A DNA stretch of 64,000 nt from DASZIT01 sp036268775. Its GTDB lineage: Bacteria; Actinomycetota; Acidimicrobiia; Acidimicrobiales; RAAP-2. Positions 18,155 to 26,735 of this stretch are shown in pieces (position 1 is the stretch's first letter; each line of letters starts with the position of its first letter). The position numbers were made by a program, and so were the translations under genes. The notes under the pieces are model-generated. The model was not told the DNA's origin and ran no database searches. It was given only the letters and a program-made list of their open reading frames with translations. The DNA lies in NCBI GenBank assembly GCA_036268775.1, contig DATATM010000011.1, positions 1 to 64,000 of the forward strand, given 5' to 3'.

Positions 18155-19047
18155 CGGACCACGCCCAACCCGCTCCGGCCGATGGTCTCGCTCCCGCCCG
18201 CCTGCCCCATGTAGGCGAGCACCAGGTCCTCCATCCCGACCGGGTCCACCGTCCACGCCGGGTCGAGGATCGGACCGTCCGTCCGAACCAACAGCGTGCT
18301 CTGGCGGTCGGTGTGGCTGGATTCGATGACGCGTTGATCGGCGGGGAGCGTCTGAGGGTCGCGGCGGGGACCGGTGAGCCGGAAATGGGTGGCGAGGAGT
18401 TCCTCGACGTCGCCGGCTAGCTGGACCCGGGAAGCGACCAGCACGATCAGGTAGTCACAGACCCTTTCGAGGTCGGCGACCAGATGGGAGGACAGCACCA
18501 CGCTGAGCTCGTGCTCGGCCACCGCTTCCATCAGGTGTTGCAGGAACTCGCGCCGGGCCAGCGGGTCGAGGCTGGCGACGGGCTCATCGAGGACCAGGAG
18601 GTCGGGTTGCTTGGCCAGGGCCAGGGTGAGGGCCAGCTGGGCCCGTTGCCCCCCGGAGAGCTTTCCGGCCTTCTGTTTGGGATCGAGCCCGAGCTGCCGG
18701 ACGCGGTGTTCCGCCCGGTCCCGGTCCCAACCGGGGTTGAGCCAGGCACCGAGGTGGAGGTGATCGGCGATGGTCAACGACGAATAGGTGGGGGTGTCCT
18801 GGGCGACGAAACCGACCTTGCCGAGTTGGGCCGGGCTCTCGGCCGGCCGGCCGCCGAGGACGGCGATGGTGCCCGACGTCGGTTGCAGCAGACCGACGGC
18901 CAGATGCAACAGGGTGGTCTTGCCGGCTCCGTTGGGTCCTACCAGGCCGACCACCCGGCCGGTCGGAATTTGGAGGGTGCAGTCGCTGAGCGCCCAGCGT
19001 CGCCCGTACCGCTTGCCGAGCCGGGCGGCGTCCAGGACCGCGGTCAC
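18151..19047 (-). CDS. ABC transporter ATP-binding protein
   Basis: The 298-aa protein has Walker A GPNGAGKTTLLHLAVGLL, the Q-loop in VGFVAQDTP, the signature KLSGGQRAQLALTLALAK, Walker B LLVLDEPVASLDP and the H-loop LSSHLVADLERVCDYLIVL. It is a cytoplasmic ATPase of the drug/lantibiotic-export type. Its start overlaps the stop of the GntR regulator (19044-19047) and its stop overlaps the start of the first permease, so the four genes are coupled. Confidence 0.92.
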   Translation of the reverse strand: MTAVLDAARLGKRYGRRWALSDCTLQIPTGRVVGLVGPNGAGKTTLLHLAVGLLQPTSGTIAVLGGRPAESPAQLGKVGFVAQDTPTYSSLTIADHLHLGAWLNPGWDRDRAEHRVRQLGLDPKQKAGKLSGGQRAQLALTLALAKQPDLLVLDEPVASLDPLARREFLQHLMEAVAEHELSVVLSSHLVADLERVCDYLIVLVASRVQLAGDVEELLATHFRLTGPRRDPQTLPADQRVIESSHTDRQSTLLVRTDGPILDPAWTVDPVGMEDLVLAYMGQAGGSETIGRSGLGVVR

Positions 19048-19436
19048 GCTATGCCCCGCTCAAGCCCGGCCCGAAAGGTGTCCTGAAAGAGGGCCTCGAT
19101 GCTCTCGTCGTCGAGCCCGGCCCGCCGGGCTTTGGCCAGCCACCGTTGGAGATCCTGGCGTAACGGCCCGTGGGCGGTGAGGGAGGCGTCGCTCAAGGTC
19201 CTGATGACGAACGTCCCGACCCCGGGGCGGGCTCCCACCAGGCCGTCGTGCTCGAGTTCCCGATAGGCCTTGAGCACGGTGTTCGGATTGATGGCGAGCC
19301 GGGCCACCACGTCTTTGACGGTTGGGAGCTGGTCACCCTCCTGCAGCAGACCCAGGCGGAGGGCTTGTCTGACTTGATGGACGACCTGCAGATAGGGCGA
19401 AACGCCCGAGCGGGTGTCCAGATGGAACTCGATCAT
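19044..19436 (-). CDS. GntR-family (YtrA subfamily) repressor
   Basis: The 130-aa protein starts IEFHLDTRSGVSPYLQVVHQVRQAL, has the GntR helix-turn-helix LPTVKDVVARLAINPNTVLKAYRELEHDGLV and a short C-terminal helical arm. The small size and the C-terminal tail are those of YtrA-type regulators, which control ABC exporters encoded beside them. An inverted repeat just inside its promoter is its likely operator. Confidence 0.92.
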   Translation of the reverse strand: MIEFHLDTRSGVSPYLQVVHQVRQALRLGLLQEGDQLPTVKDVVARLAINPNTVLKAYRELEHDGLVGARPGVGTFVIRTLSDASLTAHGPLRQDLQRWLAKARRAGLDDESIEALFQDTFRAGLERGIA

Positions 19437-19451
19437 CTTCCCTCTATTCGA

Positions 19452-19495
19452 CTAGGAACCTAGATAAATATGAACGTGAAAGGAAGGGATGTCAA
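19452..19495 (-). promoter_or_regulatory. Promoter and candidate operator of the gntR-ABC operon
   Basis: On the minus strand TTGACA (19495-19490) is separated by exactly 17 nt from CATATT (19472-19467). Directly after it lies a perfect 5-2-5 inverted repeat, CTAGG-N2-CCTAG (19452-19463), placed where a bound repressor would block open-complex escape. The gntR ATG follows at 19436. Confidence 0.7.
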
Positions 19496-19565
19496 GTCAC
19501 CAGGGGTGACCGGTACCCGTTGACTGTTCCTGAATCGGGCGCCGACGGTGTCTAGCCTGGCGGAG

Positions 19566-20582
19566 GTGACCTCGCGGGACCGATCCGGCCGTCCGGCACT
19601 CCCGCTGAAAGCGGTCCCCCCGGCGGTGGTCACCGCCTGCCTGGTGGCGGCCCCCCTTGGCGTCGGGATTGGCACCGGACATGATCTGGCCGGCGCCAGC
19701 GCCGCCCTCGGGGCCTACCTGTGGACGGTTGGCCACCTCGCCCTTCGGCGCCCGATCGGGATTCGGGTGGCAACCGGCACCGCCCTCTTGTTCGGGGTGG
19801 CCGGCGCCACTGGGGCTCTGGCCGGTCGACACCTCTGGTTCCTGGCGGTGATGGCGGTGGCGTGGGCCACCTTCCAGGCAGTCGCCGACACCGCCGCCGG
19901 TCCATTGCGGGTGCCGGTGGCCATGGCGGCGTTGTGCTTCCTGCTCTCGGCCATCGGGGGCGGGACCGGTCTCGGGGGAGCATTGTGGCGGGGGGTCCTG
20001 GTGCTCGGGGGAGCTTCCTGGATGGTGGTCTGCGAGATGGTGCGCCATCTGCCGGAGCCGTCGTCGGCGGACGGTACCCGAAACTTCGGGATCACCGAGC
20101 TCCGGGCGGCCTGGCCACGGTCCCGGGCCTTCGCCCTCCTGCTGTCGATCCCGACCGCCCTCTCTGCCGGGGTGGCCGGGGCGTTCGCCATATCCCACGG
20201 GGCCTGGACCGCCACCACCGTCCTCCGGGTGCTTCGGCCCGAGGAAGCCACCACGCTGGCCCGGAGCGGGCGCCGGATCGTCGGCACCGCCGCCGGGGCA
20301 TTGGTGGCCGCCTTGCTCCTGGCCGTCGAGCCACACTCGCTCACCGCGGTCGTCGTGCTGGTGGCCTCGGTATCCGCCATGCAGCTGATCGGTCCGAAGC
20401 GCTACGGCTTCTATACCTTCTTCCTCACCCTTCTGGCCCTCGAGCTCGGGTCGGTCGGGGAGGTGGCCAGCTGGCATCTGGCTTTGGTCCGGGTGATCCT
20501 CACCCTCATCGGGGCGGCAGTGGCGGTGTCGAGCGGGTTCGTCTACGACCGCATCACCCGTCATCGCCGCCCGACGGCCTGA
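19566..20582 (+). CDS. FUSC-like integral membrane protein
   Basis: With the GTG at 19566 the protein has 338 aa; a GTG at 19548 is also in frame but lies upstream of the TAGCCT box (19553-19558), so 19566 fits a leaderless start 7 nt after the -10. It has a cluster of hydrophobic helices (about 10-150), a cytoplasmic stretch with a MRHLPEPSSADGTRNF linker, and a second helix cluster with KRYGFYTFFLTLLALELG and VSSGFVYDRI at the end. This two-half layout is that of FUSC/aromatic-acid-exporter proteins. Substrate unknown. Confidence 0.65.
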   Translation: MTSRDRSGRPALPLKAVPPAVVTACLVAAPLGVGIGTGHDLAGASAALGAYLWTVGHLALRRPIGIRVATGTALLFGVAGATGALAGRHLWFLAVMAVAWATFQAVADTAAGPLRVPVAMAALCFLLSAIGGGTGLGGALWRGVLVLGGASWMVVCEMVRHLPEPSSADGTRNFGITELRAAWPRSRAFALLLSIPTALSAGVAGAFAISHGAWTATTVLRVLRPEEATTLARSGRRIVGTAAGALVAALLLAVEPHSLTAVVVLVASVSAMQLIGPKRYGFYTFFLTLLALELGSVGEVASWHLALVRVILTLIGAAVAVSSGFVYDRITRHRRPTA

Positions 20583-20594
20583 GCGACCGCCGGG

Positions 20595-21593
20595 TTAGGT
20601 CAGGCTCGGAGCCAGCACTCCATGCAGGTGCACGAGGAGATCGGAGACGTTCTCCTGGCAGACGACCAGCTCGCGTCGAGAGCCGCCGGGCCCGTTTTCG
20701 ACCAGGCCGGCATCCCGGAGCAACTTCACGTGGTTGCTGACGGTGGGCTGGGCCAAGGAGAAGAGGGTGGCGAGGCCGGTGATGGTGCGGGGTTCGCGGC
20801 GCAGGGTATGGAGGATGGCCAGCCGGGTGGGGTCGGCGATCGTCTTGAGTCGGCGGGCGAGCAATTCGGTGTGGGCCCGCGCCTCGGCGCCGGAGTGGTC
20901 GGTTCGGACTCCGATCAGTACAGTGCCGGACAGCTCGAGGATGAGGCCCTTGTGGGTGAAGTAGGCGGGTACCACGGCCAGCTCCCCATCGGGCCCGAGC
21001 TCTTCCACCAGCTTGGCGACCAGCCCGCCGAAGTCGGTCTCGCTGCGGGCGGCTTCGTACCACGGCGCCCCTTTGGCCACCACCGCCCGTCTCGCCGCGA
21101 TGGCGGCGTCGACTGCTTGGCGGCCGTCCCGTTCCCAGTCGCTTCGCAACGGTCCCCAGACGTCACTGACCAGTTCGATGTAGCGCTGGCGTTCTTCGGC
21201 CGACGACCGAAGCACTCGGAGGCGGGCGAGGATCGCGGCTCGGTCCTCGTCGGTTTCCGAGGTGAGGGTCATAGCAATCGGGGCCGTCTCTCCCAACCCA
21301 TCCAGCCGGCTGATGAGGAGGTCGGCGTCGGTGGTGAAGAGCAGGCCACCGTGTTGGGCCAGCGCCACCAATTCGGGGAATCCACCGCAGCTCACCGTGG
21401 TGTCCGTCGCGCTCCAGAAGGCGCGGACCCGATCGCCCAGTTCGGGAGACTGGTCGTAGAGCCGGGCCAGGGCGGGGTGATCCTGGCGGTACTCCGGGTG
21501 GAAAGCCGCCGCCAGCGCCCATTCGAGCTCCACCGCGATGGAGGGATGGATGCCAATGTTGGGAGTGTACGTCTGTGCATCGTCGATTATCAT
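20595..21593 (-). CDS. ArsR-type regulator with an N-terminal DUF5937-like domain
   Basis: The ATG at 21593 (MIIDDAQTYTPNIG) is preferred over a start at 21635, which lies upstream of the promoter. The protein has 332 aa: a long N-terminal part (about 1-230, with SIAVELEWALAAAFHPEY and RVRAFWSATD) and a C-terminal winged helix (LKTIADPTRLAILHTL, TGLATLFSLAQPTVSNHVKLL). Actinobacterial regulators with this N-terminal domain have no known ligand. It is divergent from the small ORF at 21661 and shares a compact promoter region. Confidence 0.8.
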   Translation of the reverse strand: MIIDDAQTYTPNIGIHPSIAVELEWALAAAFHPEYRQDHPALARLYDQSPELGDRVRAFWSATDTTVSCGGFPELVALAQHGGLLFTTDADLLISRLDGLGETAPIAMTLTSETDEDRAAILARLRVLRSSAEERQRYIELVSDVWGPLRSDWERDGRQAVDAAIAARRAVVAKGAPWYEAARSETDFGGLVAKLVEELGPDGELAVVPAYFTHKGLILELSGTVLIGVRTDHSGAEARAHTELLARRLKTIADPTRLAILHTLRREPRTITGLATLFSLAQPTVSNHVKLLRDAGLVENGPGGSRRELVVCQENVSDLLVHLHGVLAPSLT

Positions 21594-21602
21594 AGTTACC
21601 TG

Positions 21603-21653
21603 ACTATATAGGAATATTCTTGACTTTGTCAACAAGGTGACTTACCATATAGC
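21603..21653. promoter_or_regulatory. Divergent overlapping promoters with central inverted repeat
   Basis: Minus strand: TTGACA (21632-21627), 18 nt, TATAGT (21608-21603), then the regulator ATG at 21593. Plus strand: TTGTCA (21626-21631), 16 nt, TATAGC (21648-21653), then ATGs at 21655 and 21661. A perfect inverted repeat TTGAC-TTT-GTCAA (21620-21632) covers both -35 boxes and is the best operator candidate. The stretch is much more A+T-rich than its surroundings. Confidence 0.65.
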
Positions 21654-21660
21654 TATGAGT

Positions 21661-21906
21661 ATGCACCCGCCGATGATGGACAAGCTGGCGGCGTCCCGTA
21701 TCGATGACATGCGGCGGGCGGCCGGCAGCTCGAGCCCCCGCCAATCCAAGCAGAGGGCTCGCATCCACCCGAGGGCGACCATCGCCCGCGGGATCGGGGT
21801 GACCCTCATCCGGGTCGGGCGCCGCCTGGCGGGGCCGGAGCTCCGCAACGAGCCCCGGCTGCTCAGCCCGCGGGACCCGGTGGGCGAGCTCCACCCTCTG
21901 AGCTGA
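21661..21906 (+). CDS. Small basic hypothetical protein
   Basis: The 81-aa protein starts MHPPMMDKLAASRIDDMRRAAG and ends with IARGIGVTLIRVGRRLAGPE and a tail. It is rich in Arg with one amphipathic segment near the C-terminus. The ATG at 21661 fits a transcript starting 7 nt after TATAGC; an in-frame ATG at 21655 would lie too close to the -10 box. It is divergent from the ArsR-type regulator and probably under its control. I do not recognise the family. Confidence 0.5.
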   Translation: MHPPMMDKLAASRIDDMRRAAGSSSPRQSKQRARIHPRATIARGIGVTLIRVGRRLAGPELRNEPRLLSPRDPVGELHPLS

Positions 21907-21956
21907 TCTCCCGCCCGCATTGGGTGCCCAGTCGTGGAGCCGCGGGTGGGTGGGGA

Positions 21957-22424
21957 CTACAGGTCCTTCCGCATCTGGGCCGAGGTGTCCCGGTAGCCCA
22001 GCGATGCGTAGAGGTGCCGGGCGGCGGTGTTGGAGGTGAACACATTGAGCCCGAGGGTCGATGCCCCGGCGTGGCGGGCGAGTTTCTCTGCCAGCAGCAT
22101 GGCCCCTCGACCGTACCCCTGGCCCCGCCGTCCCTCGTCGATGGCGACGTCCCAGACCCACCAGCGCTGAGGGTCGTCGCCGTAGGGCCCGATCCACAAG
22201 TTCCCGATCGGGGTGCCGTCGGACAGGATCCGCCCGATCAGCTGGCCCGGCGATGGGACGCCGCCCGGCAACAAACGGGTCATCGACTCATCGGCATTGG
22301 TCTCGGCTTCGGCCCGGGAGTCTCCCCCGGCCACCCGCTCCTCGACGTAGCTGGTCCGGACGCCCACCAACCAGGTGGCCAGCGCCGGTGGCTCGAACGG
22401 CTCGAAGGTGAGTTCGGTGTCCAT
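21957..22424 (-). CDS. GNAT-family N-acetyltransferase
   Basis: The ATG at 22424 (MDTELTFEPFEPPAL) is chosen; the open frame runs on upstream only into the end of the LLM gene. The 155-aa protein has the acetyl-CoA-binding motif VAIDEGRRGQGYGRGAMLL (about residues 93-111) and the C-terminal FTSNTAARHLYASLGYRD, both standard for GNAT enzymes. The acceptor substrate is unknown. It lies 25 bp downstream of the LLM gene on the same strand. Confidence 0.88.
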   Translation of the reverse strand: MDTELTFEPFEPPALATWLVGVRTSYVEERVAGGDSRAEAETNADESMTRLLPGGVPSPGQLIGRILSDGTPIGNLWIGPYGDDPQRWWVWDVAIDEGRRGQGYGRGAMLLAEKLARHAGASTLGLNVFTSNTAARHLYASLGYRDTSAQMRKDL

Positions 22425-22449
22425 CGTCGGCTCGACCGCCGGGTCGCCC

Positions 22450-23313
22450 TCAGATCTTGAGGAGACGGGCGGCAGCTTCGAGCACTTCCAGATGCTGGTC
22501 GACGGTGGCGAGCCCGAGGCGCATGGTGTCGATGCCGAGATGGGTGGCCCCGGCTTCCCGCCACCGATCGACGTGGCGGAGGAAGAGGTCGGTGTCGTCG
22601 GGCAGCCAGGTGACGCGCCCCTCCATGCCCAGGGCGACACCGTCGCGACCCGACTCCGCCGCCGACGCTTCGATGACCGAACGGGCTCGGTCGAGGCTCT
22701 CTCCCGGTCGGACCATGGGGAACCAGCCGTCGGCCAGCCGCCCGATGCGGCGGTAGGCCGGGTCGGAGGCGCCCCCCAGCCACACCGGGATCGGGCGTTG
22801 GAGCGGTGGGGGAGCCAGACCGGCCCCCACCACCTGCTCGAAGGTTCCGTCGAAGGTCACTGAGCGCTCCGTCCACAACCGGCGGAGGAGATCGATCTGC
22901 TCATCGAAGCGCCGCCCGCGGTTGGTGAAGTCCTTGCCCAACGCCTCGTATTCGACCCGGTTCCAACCGATCCCGACGCCGAGGCGGAAGCGGCCTTCGG
23001 TGAGCAGATCCACTTCCACGGCCTGTTTCGCCACCAGCGCGGTCTGGCGCTGGGGAAGGATCAGGATCCCGGTCACCAGCTCCAGGGTGGTGACCCCGGC
23101 CAGGTAGCCGAACATCACCAACGGTTCGTGGAAGGTGGTGGCGATGTCGTAGGGGCCGTCCCACCCTTGATGGACGTCGGGATCGGCTCCGACCACGTGG
23201 TCGTAGGTGAGGAGATGGGTGAACCCGAGGTCCTCGACCCCCCGGCCGTAGGTGTGAACGGAGGCCACACTGCCACCGAGCTCGGACTGGGGAAATACCA
23301 CGCCGATCCGCAT
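22450..23313 (-). CDS. LLM-class F420/FMN-dependent oxidoreductase
   Basis: The ATG at 23313 (MRIGVVFPQSELGG) is the family N-terminus; upstream codons in frame are not conserved sequence. The 287-aa protein contains TYDHVVGAD, VTGILILPQRQTALVAKQ, FRLGVGIGWN and GRRFDEQIDLLRRLW, all typical of the actinobacterial F420-linked LLM oxidoreductases with a TIM barrel. The substrate is unknown. A GNAT gene follows on the same strand. Confidence 0.9.
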   Translation of the reverse strand: MRIGVVFPQSELGGSVASVHTYGRGVEDLGFTHLLTYDHVVGADPDVHQGWDGPYDIATTFHEPLVMFGYLAGVTTLELVTGILILPQRQTALVAKQAVEVDLLTEGRFRLGVGIGWNRVEYEALGKDFTNRGRRFDEQIDLLRRLWTERSVTFDGTFEQVVGAGLAPPPLQRPIPVWLGGASDPAYRRIGRLADGWFPMVRPGESLDRARSVIEASAAESGRDGVALGMEGRVTWLPDDTDLFLRHVDRWREAGATHLGIDTMRLGLATVDQHLEVLEAAARLLKI

Positions 23314-23435
23314 AATCGAGACACTACCGGGGGCGCCCAACGGGGTGAACTCCGGGTCCGAAGGCATAGTGTCCGAGAGGGCGGTTCGGCGCCAGGTCGG
23401 TCCCCCCTCGGTAGTAACGACAAGGATCAACCATT

Positions 23436-25295
23436 GTGACGGTCTTCCCGCCCATCGCCGACTATGGCTTCCTCTCCGATTGCGAGGCCAGCTGCCTGGT
23501 GGCGCCCGACGGCTCGGTCGAGTGGCTCTGCCTGCCGCGTCCCGACGCCCCGAGTGTTTTCGGTGCCCTGCTCGATCGGGCCGCCGGGTCCTTCCGCTTC
23601 GGGCCTTCCAACACCAAGGTCCCCCACCATCGCCGCTACATCCCCGGCACCATGGTGCTCGAGACCACTTGGCATACGACCACCGGTTGGCTGGTCGTGA
23701 AGGACCTGTTGGTGATCCGGCCGTTGGGCGAGGTCGACCGCATGCCCGAATACCGGCGGGCCCCCAGCGACGCGGCGCCGGCAGGGATGCTCCTCCGGAT
23801 CGCCACCTGCGTCGGCGGGAACGTCGAGGTCGGGATCAATTGCGCCCCTCTCTTCGACTACGGATCCACGGCCGGGACGTGGAGCTATCCCGACGAGGGC
23901 TACCACGTCGCCGAAGTCAGTCCGCCCGAGGACGGCCCGGTGCTCACCCTCCACAGCAGCCTCCGATTGGGTATCTCCGGTGGCCGCAGCTACGGGCGCA
24001 CCAGCCTGGCGGACGGGGAGACGGCCTACGTGGCGCTGTCCTGGGGCGACGACGGCCTCGACGGCATCGATGACGCCATGGTCGACCTGGACGCCACCGT
24101 CAAGTACTGGCGGGCCTGGCTCAGCACCGGCACCTTCCCCGACCACCCCTGGCGGCACTTCGTGGAGCGGAGCGCGCTCACCCTCAAGGGGTTGAGCTAC
24201 GCCCCGACCGGAGCCATCATGGCCGCCGCCACCACCTCGCTTCCCGAGACGCTGGGGGGTGCCCGGAACTGGGACTATCGCTACACCTGGATCCGGGATT
24301 CGGCGTTCATGCTGCGATCGCTCTACCGGCTGGGCTTCGACTGGGAGGCCCTCGAGTACTTCGCCTTCATCATGGACTCGGTGAGCCAGGGTGGCGGTGA
24401 TGTCTTCGAGCTTCAGATCATGTACGGCATCGGCGGGGAGCGGGACCTGACCGAGCGGACGATCGATCACCTCGAGGGCTATCGGGACTCCCGCCCGGTC
24501 CGGGTCGGGAACGGCGCCTGGAACCAGCACCAGAACGACGTGTGGGGGATGCTGCTCGACGCCCTGGACACCCACCTGGGTACCGGCGCCGCCCAGATCC
24601 TTCCGCAGGCGTGGGAGGGGCTGGCCGGTTTCGTGGATGCGGCCATCGCCCACTTCGACACTCCGGACCAGGGAATCTGGGAGATACGGGGAGACCCTCA
24701 ACAGTTCACCGCCTCCAAGGTGATGTGCTGGGTGGCTCTCGACCGGGGTAGCGATCTGGCCCGAAAGCGGGGAGACCATGAGCGCGCCGAGCGCTGGAGG
24801 ATTTCCGCCGACCAGATGAAGGCCGAGATCCTCGACAAGGGCGTGGACGAACGGGGGAGGTTCCGCCAGCACTACGCCACTGATGCGCTCGACGCTTCGC
24901 TGTTGCTCATCCCCATCTTCGGCTTCCTCCCTCCCGAGGACGACCGGGTCAAGGCCACCGTCCTCGCCATCGCCGACGAACTGACCCAGGACGATCTGGT
25001 GTTGCGGTACCGGGTGGAGTCGACCGACACCGGGTTTTCCGGGGAGGAGGGGACGTTCACCATCTGCTCGTTCTGGTTGGTGACCGCCCTGGCCATGATC
25101 GGGGAGGTGGAGCGGTCGCGCACCCTGTGCAAGAAGCTGCTCTCCCTCGCCGGCCCGCTCCAGCTCTACGGGGAGGAAATCGACGCCGCCAGTGGTGAGC
25201 ACCTCGGGAATTTCCCCCAGGCCTTCACCCACCTGGCGCTGATCGATGCGGTGTTCCGGCTCATCGAGATCGATCTGGCCGAGCTCTCCTCATGA
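23436..25295 (+). CDS. GH15 trehalase/glucoamylase-type hydrolase, copy 2
   Basis: The 619-aa protein starts with GTG at 23436, AAGGA 8 nt upstream. It has FPPIADYGFLSDCEASCLV at the N-terminus, ARNWDYRYTWIRDSAFML in the barrel and the likely catalytic glutamates in GIWEIRGDPQQF and LYGEEIDAASGEHLGN. It is a paralog of the enzymes at 9730 and 54487, but the second and third helices of the barrel (SVSQGGGDVFELQIMYG) set it apart. Its stop overlaps the ATG of an alpha/beta hydrolase gene. Confidence 0.88.
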   Translation: MTVFPPIADYGFLSDCEASCLVAPDGSVEWLCLPRPDAPSVFGALLDRAAGSFRFGPSNTKVPHHRRYIPGTMVLETTWHTTTGWLVVKDLLVIRPLGEVDRMPEYRRAPSDAAPAGMLLRIATCVGGNVEVGINCAPLFDYGSTAGTWSYPDEGYHVAEVSPPEDGPVLTLHSSLRLGISGGRSYGRTSLADGETAYVALSWGDDGLDGIDDAMVDLDATVKYWRAWLSTGTFPDHPWRHFVERSALTLKGLSYAPTGAIMAAATTSLPETLGGARNWDYRYTWIRDSAFMLRSLYRLGFDWEALEYFAFIMDSVSQGGGDVFELQIMYGIGGERDLTERTIDHLEGYRDSRPVRVGNGAWNQHQNDVWGMLLDALDTHLGTGAAQILPQAWEGLAGFVDAAIAHFDTPDQGIWEIRGDPQQFTASKVMCWVALDRGSDLARKRGDHERAERWRISADQMKAEILDKGVDERGRFRQHYATDALDASLLLIPIFGFLPPEDDRVKATVLAIADELTQDDLVLRYRVESTDTGFSGEEGTFTICSFWLVTALAMIGEVERSRTLCKKLLSLAGPLQLYGEEIDAASGEHLGNFPQAFTHLALIDAVFRLIEIDLAELSS

Positions 25296-26104
25296 AAGAT
25301 GCCAAGGTCCTCGAGGCCCACGGGGTTCGCATCGCCTATTCGGTGACGGGAGTCGGTGATCCACTGGTGCTGGTCCATGGCTACACCGGAAACTCGGAGG
25401 ACTGGACTCTGGTGGTGGACGAGCTGGCCCGCGACCGCACCGTGGTCACCTTCGATCACCGCGGCCACGGCGACAGCTCCAACACCGGCGATGCCGCCAC
25501 CTACACCCTTGGCCAGTTGGCCGACGACCTCGATGCGCTGGTCGATCACCTCGGCTTGGGCCCCTTTGACCTGCTCGGCCATTCGATGGGGGGAGTGGTC
25601 GCCCAGCGCTACGTGCTCGCCCACCCCGAGAAGGTCCACTCGCTGATCCTGATGGACACCTTCGGCGCCGTCCCCGACATCACCGCCGGACTGTTCGAGG
25701 CCGGCCTGGCCATGGTCCGGAGCGGGGGGTTCGACCAGTTGCTGAACACCATCGCCCCGTTCCTCCGGGAAGGGGTGACTCCGGGAGAGGTCGAACGCTC
25801 GGTGCGGGCGAGCTATGCCCGGATGGACCCGGTGGCGTTCGAAGCTCTCGGGTCAGAGATGGTCCGGATGCCTTCCCTCTTGGAGGACCTCGAAGCGATC
25901 CGAGCCCCCACCACCGTGATGGTCGGCGAGATCGACACGCCACTCCGCGGGCCCGCCGACGAGCTGACGGCGGCCATCCCCGGGGCCGAGTTGGTCGTCA
26001 TCCCCGGGGCCGGCCATTCTGCCCAGCAAGAGGCCCCCGAGGCCTGGCTCCAGGCGGTGACCGATCACTTGGCCCGCTCCGGCGATCCGGTCGCGCCGCG
26101 GTAG
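25292..26104 (+). CDS. Alpha/beta hydrolase
   Basis: The 270-aa protein has the oxyanion-hole HGYTGNSED, the nucleophile elbow GHSMGGVVAQRY (Ser near residue 99), the acid in MVGEIDTPLRG and the catalytic His in PGAGHSAQQEAPE, so the triad is complete. No signal peptide. It overlaps the stop of the second GH15 gene by ATGA and is translationally coupled to it. The substrate is unknown; an esterase or peroxidase-type member are both possible. Confidence 0.9.
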   Translation: MKDAKVLEAHGVRIAYSVTGVGDPLVLVHGYTGNSEDWTLVVDELARDRTVVTFDHRGHGDSSNTGDAATYTLGQLADDLDALVDHLGLGPFDLLGHSMGGVVAQRYVLAHPEKVHSLILMDTFGAVPDITAGLFEAGLAMVRSGGFDQLLNTIAPFLREGVTPGEVERSVRASYARMDPVAFEALGSEMVRMPSLLEDLEAIRAPTTVMVGEIDTPLRGPADELTAAIPGAELVVIPGAGHSAQQEAPEAWLQAVTDHLARSGDPVAPR

Positions 26105-26111
26105 GGGCGGC

Positions 26112-26525
26112 TCAGGCGGCGGCCAGCTCGCTGGCGCAGTACTTGCACCGGGTGGCGGCCACCGGGATGTCGCCGGACAGGCAATAGGGGCACTTCTTGG
26201 TGGGGGGCGGGTCGCCGAACACCGTCTTTCCCAGCTTGTTCATGTAGGCCTTGTAGGGGACGACCAGGACGAAGTAGATGACGGCCATGAAGATGACGAA
26301 GTAGAGGACCGCGGAGACGAAGGCGCCGACGTTGATGGTCTGACCGTTGAGCACCCACCCGAGGCCGGCGGAGGACGACTTCCCACCGATGGCGTTGACC
26401 AGCGGGGTGATGATGCTGTCGGTGAAGGCCTTGATCAGCGTGCTGAAGGCCAGGGCCACCACCAGGCCGACCGCGATCACGATGAGATCTCCCTGCATGA
26501 GGAAATTCTTGAAACCCTTGAGCAT
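26112..26525 (-). CDS. mscL: Large-conductance mechanosensitive channel with C-terminal zinc ribbon
   Basis: The ATG at 26525 begins LKGFKNFLMQGDLIVIAVGLVV, the MscL cytoplasmic N-helix and TM1; the second membrane helix is VSAVLYFVIFMAVIYFVLVVPY. The 137-aa protein then ends in a CPYC-N11-CKYC zinc ribbon in place of the usual charged C-terminal helix bundle. MscL opens under membrane tension to release solutes on osmotic downshock. TATAAG (26603-26598) is a candidate -10 box; a TGCATC/GATGCA hairpin (26573-26589) lies in the leader. Rest of 26526-26735 is featureless. Confidence 0.88.
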   Translation of the reverse strand: MLKGFKNFLMQGDLIVIAVGLVVALAFSTLIKAFTDSIITPLVNAIGGKSSSAGLGWVLNGQTINVGAFVSAVLYFVIFMAVIYFVLVVPYKAYMNKLGKTVFGDPPPTKKCPYCLSGDIPVAATRCKYCASELAAA

Positions 26526-26735
26526 GACCGTCTCCTTGCTTGACCGCCCCCGCGGGGAATGGACTATCCCGATGCATCTCGGTGATGCACCGACCACCTT
26601 ATAGCTGCGGGTTTCTTCCGTCCCGGAACCGGGCCGGCGCCGTACGGCCCCCAACCGGGTGGCTCCGTCGGTCGCCACCGCACCGGCACCGCGTCCCCCG
26701 ATCGCTAGGCTGGCCTCTCCGCAGGGGGGTGGAAG

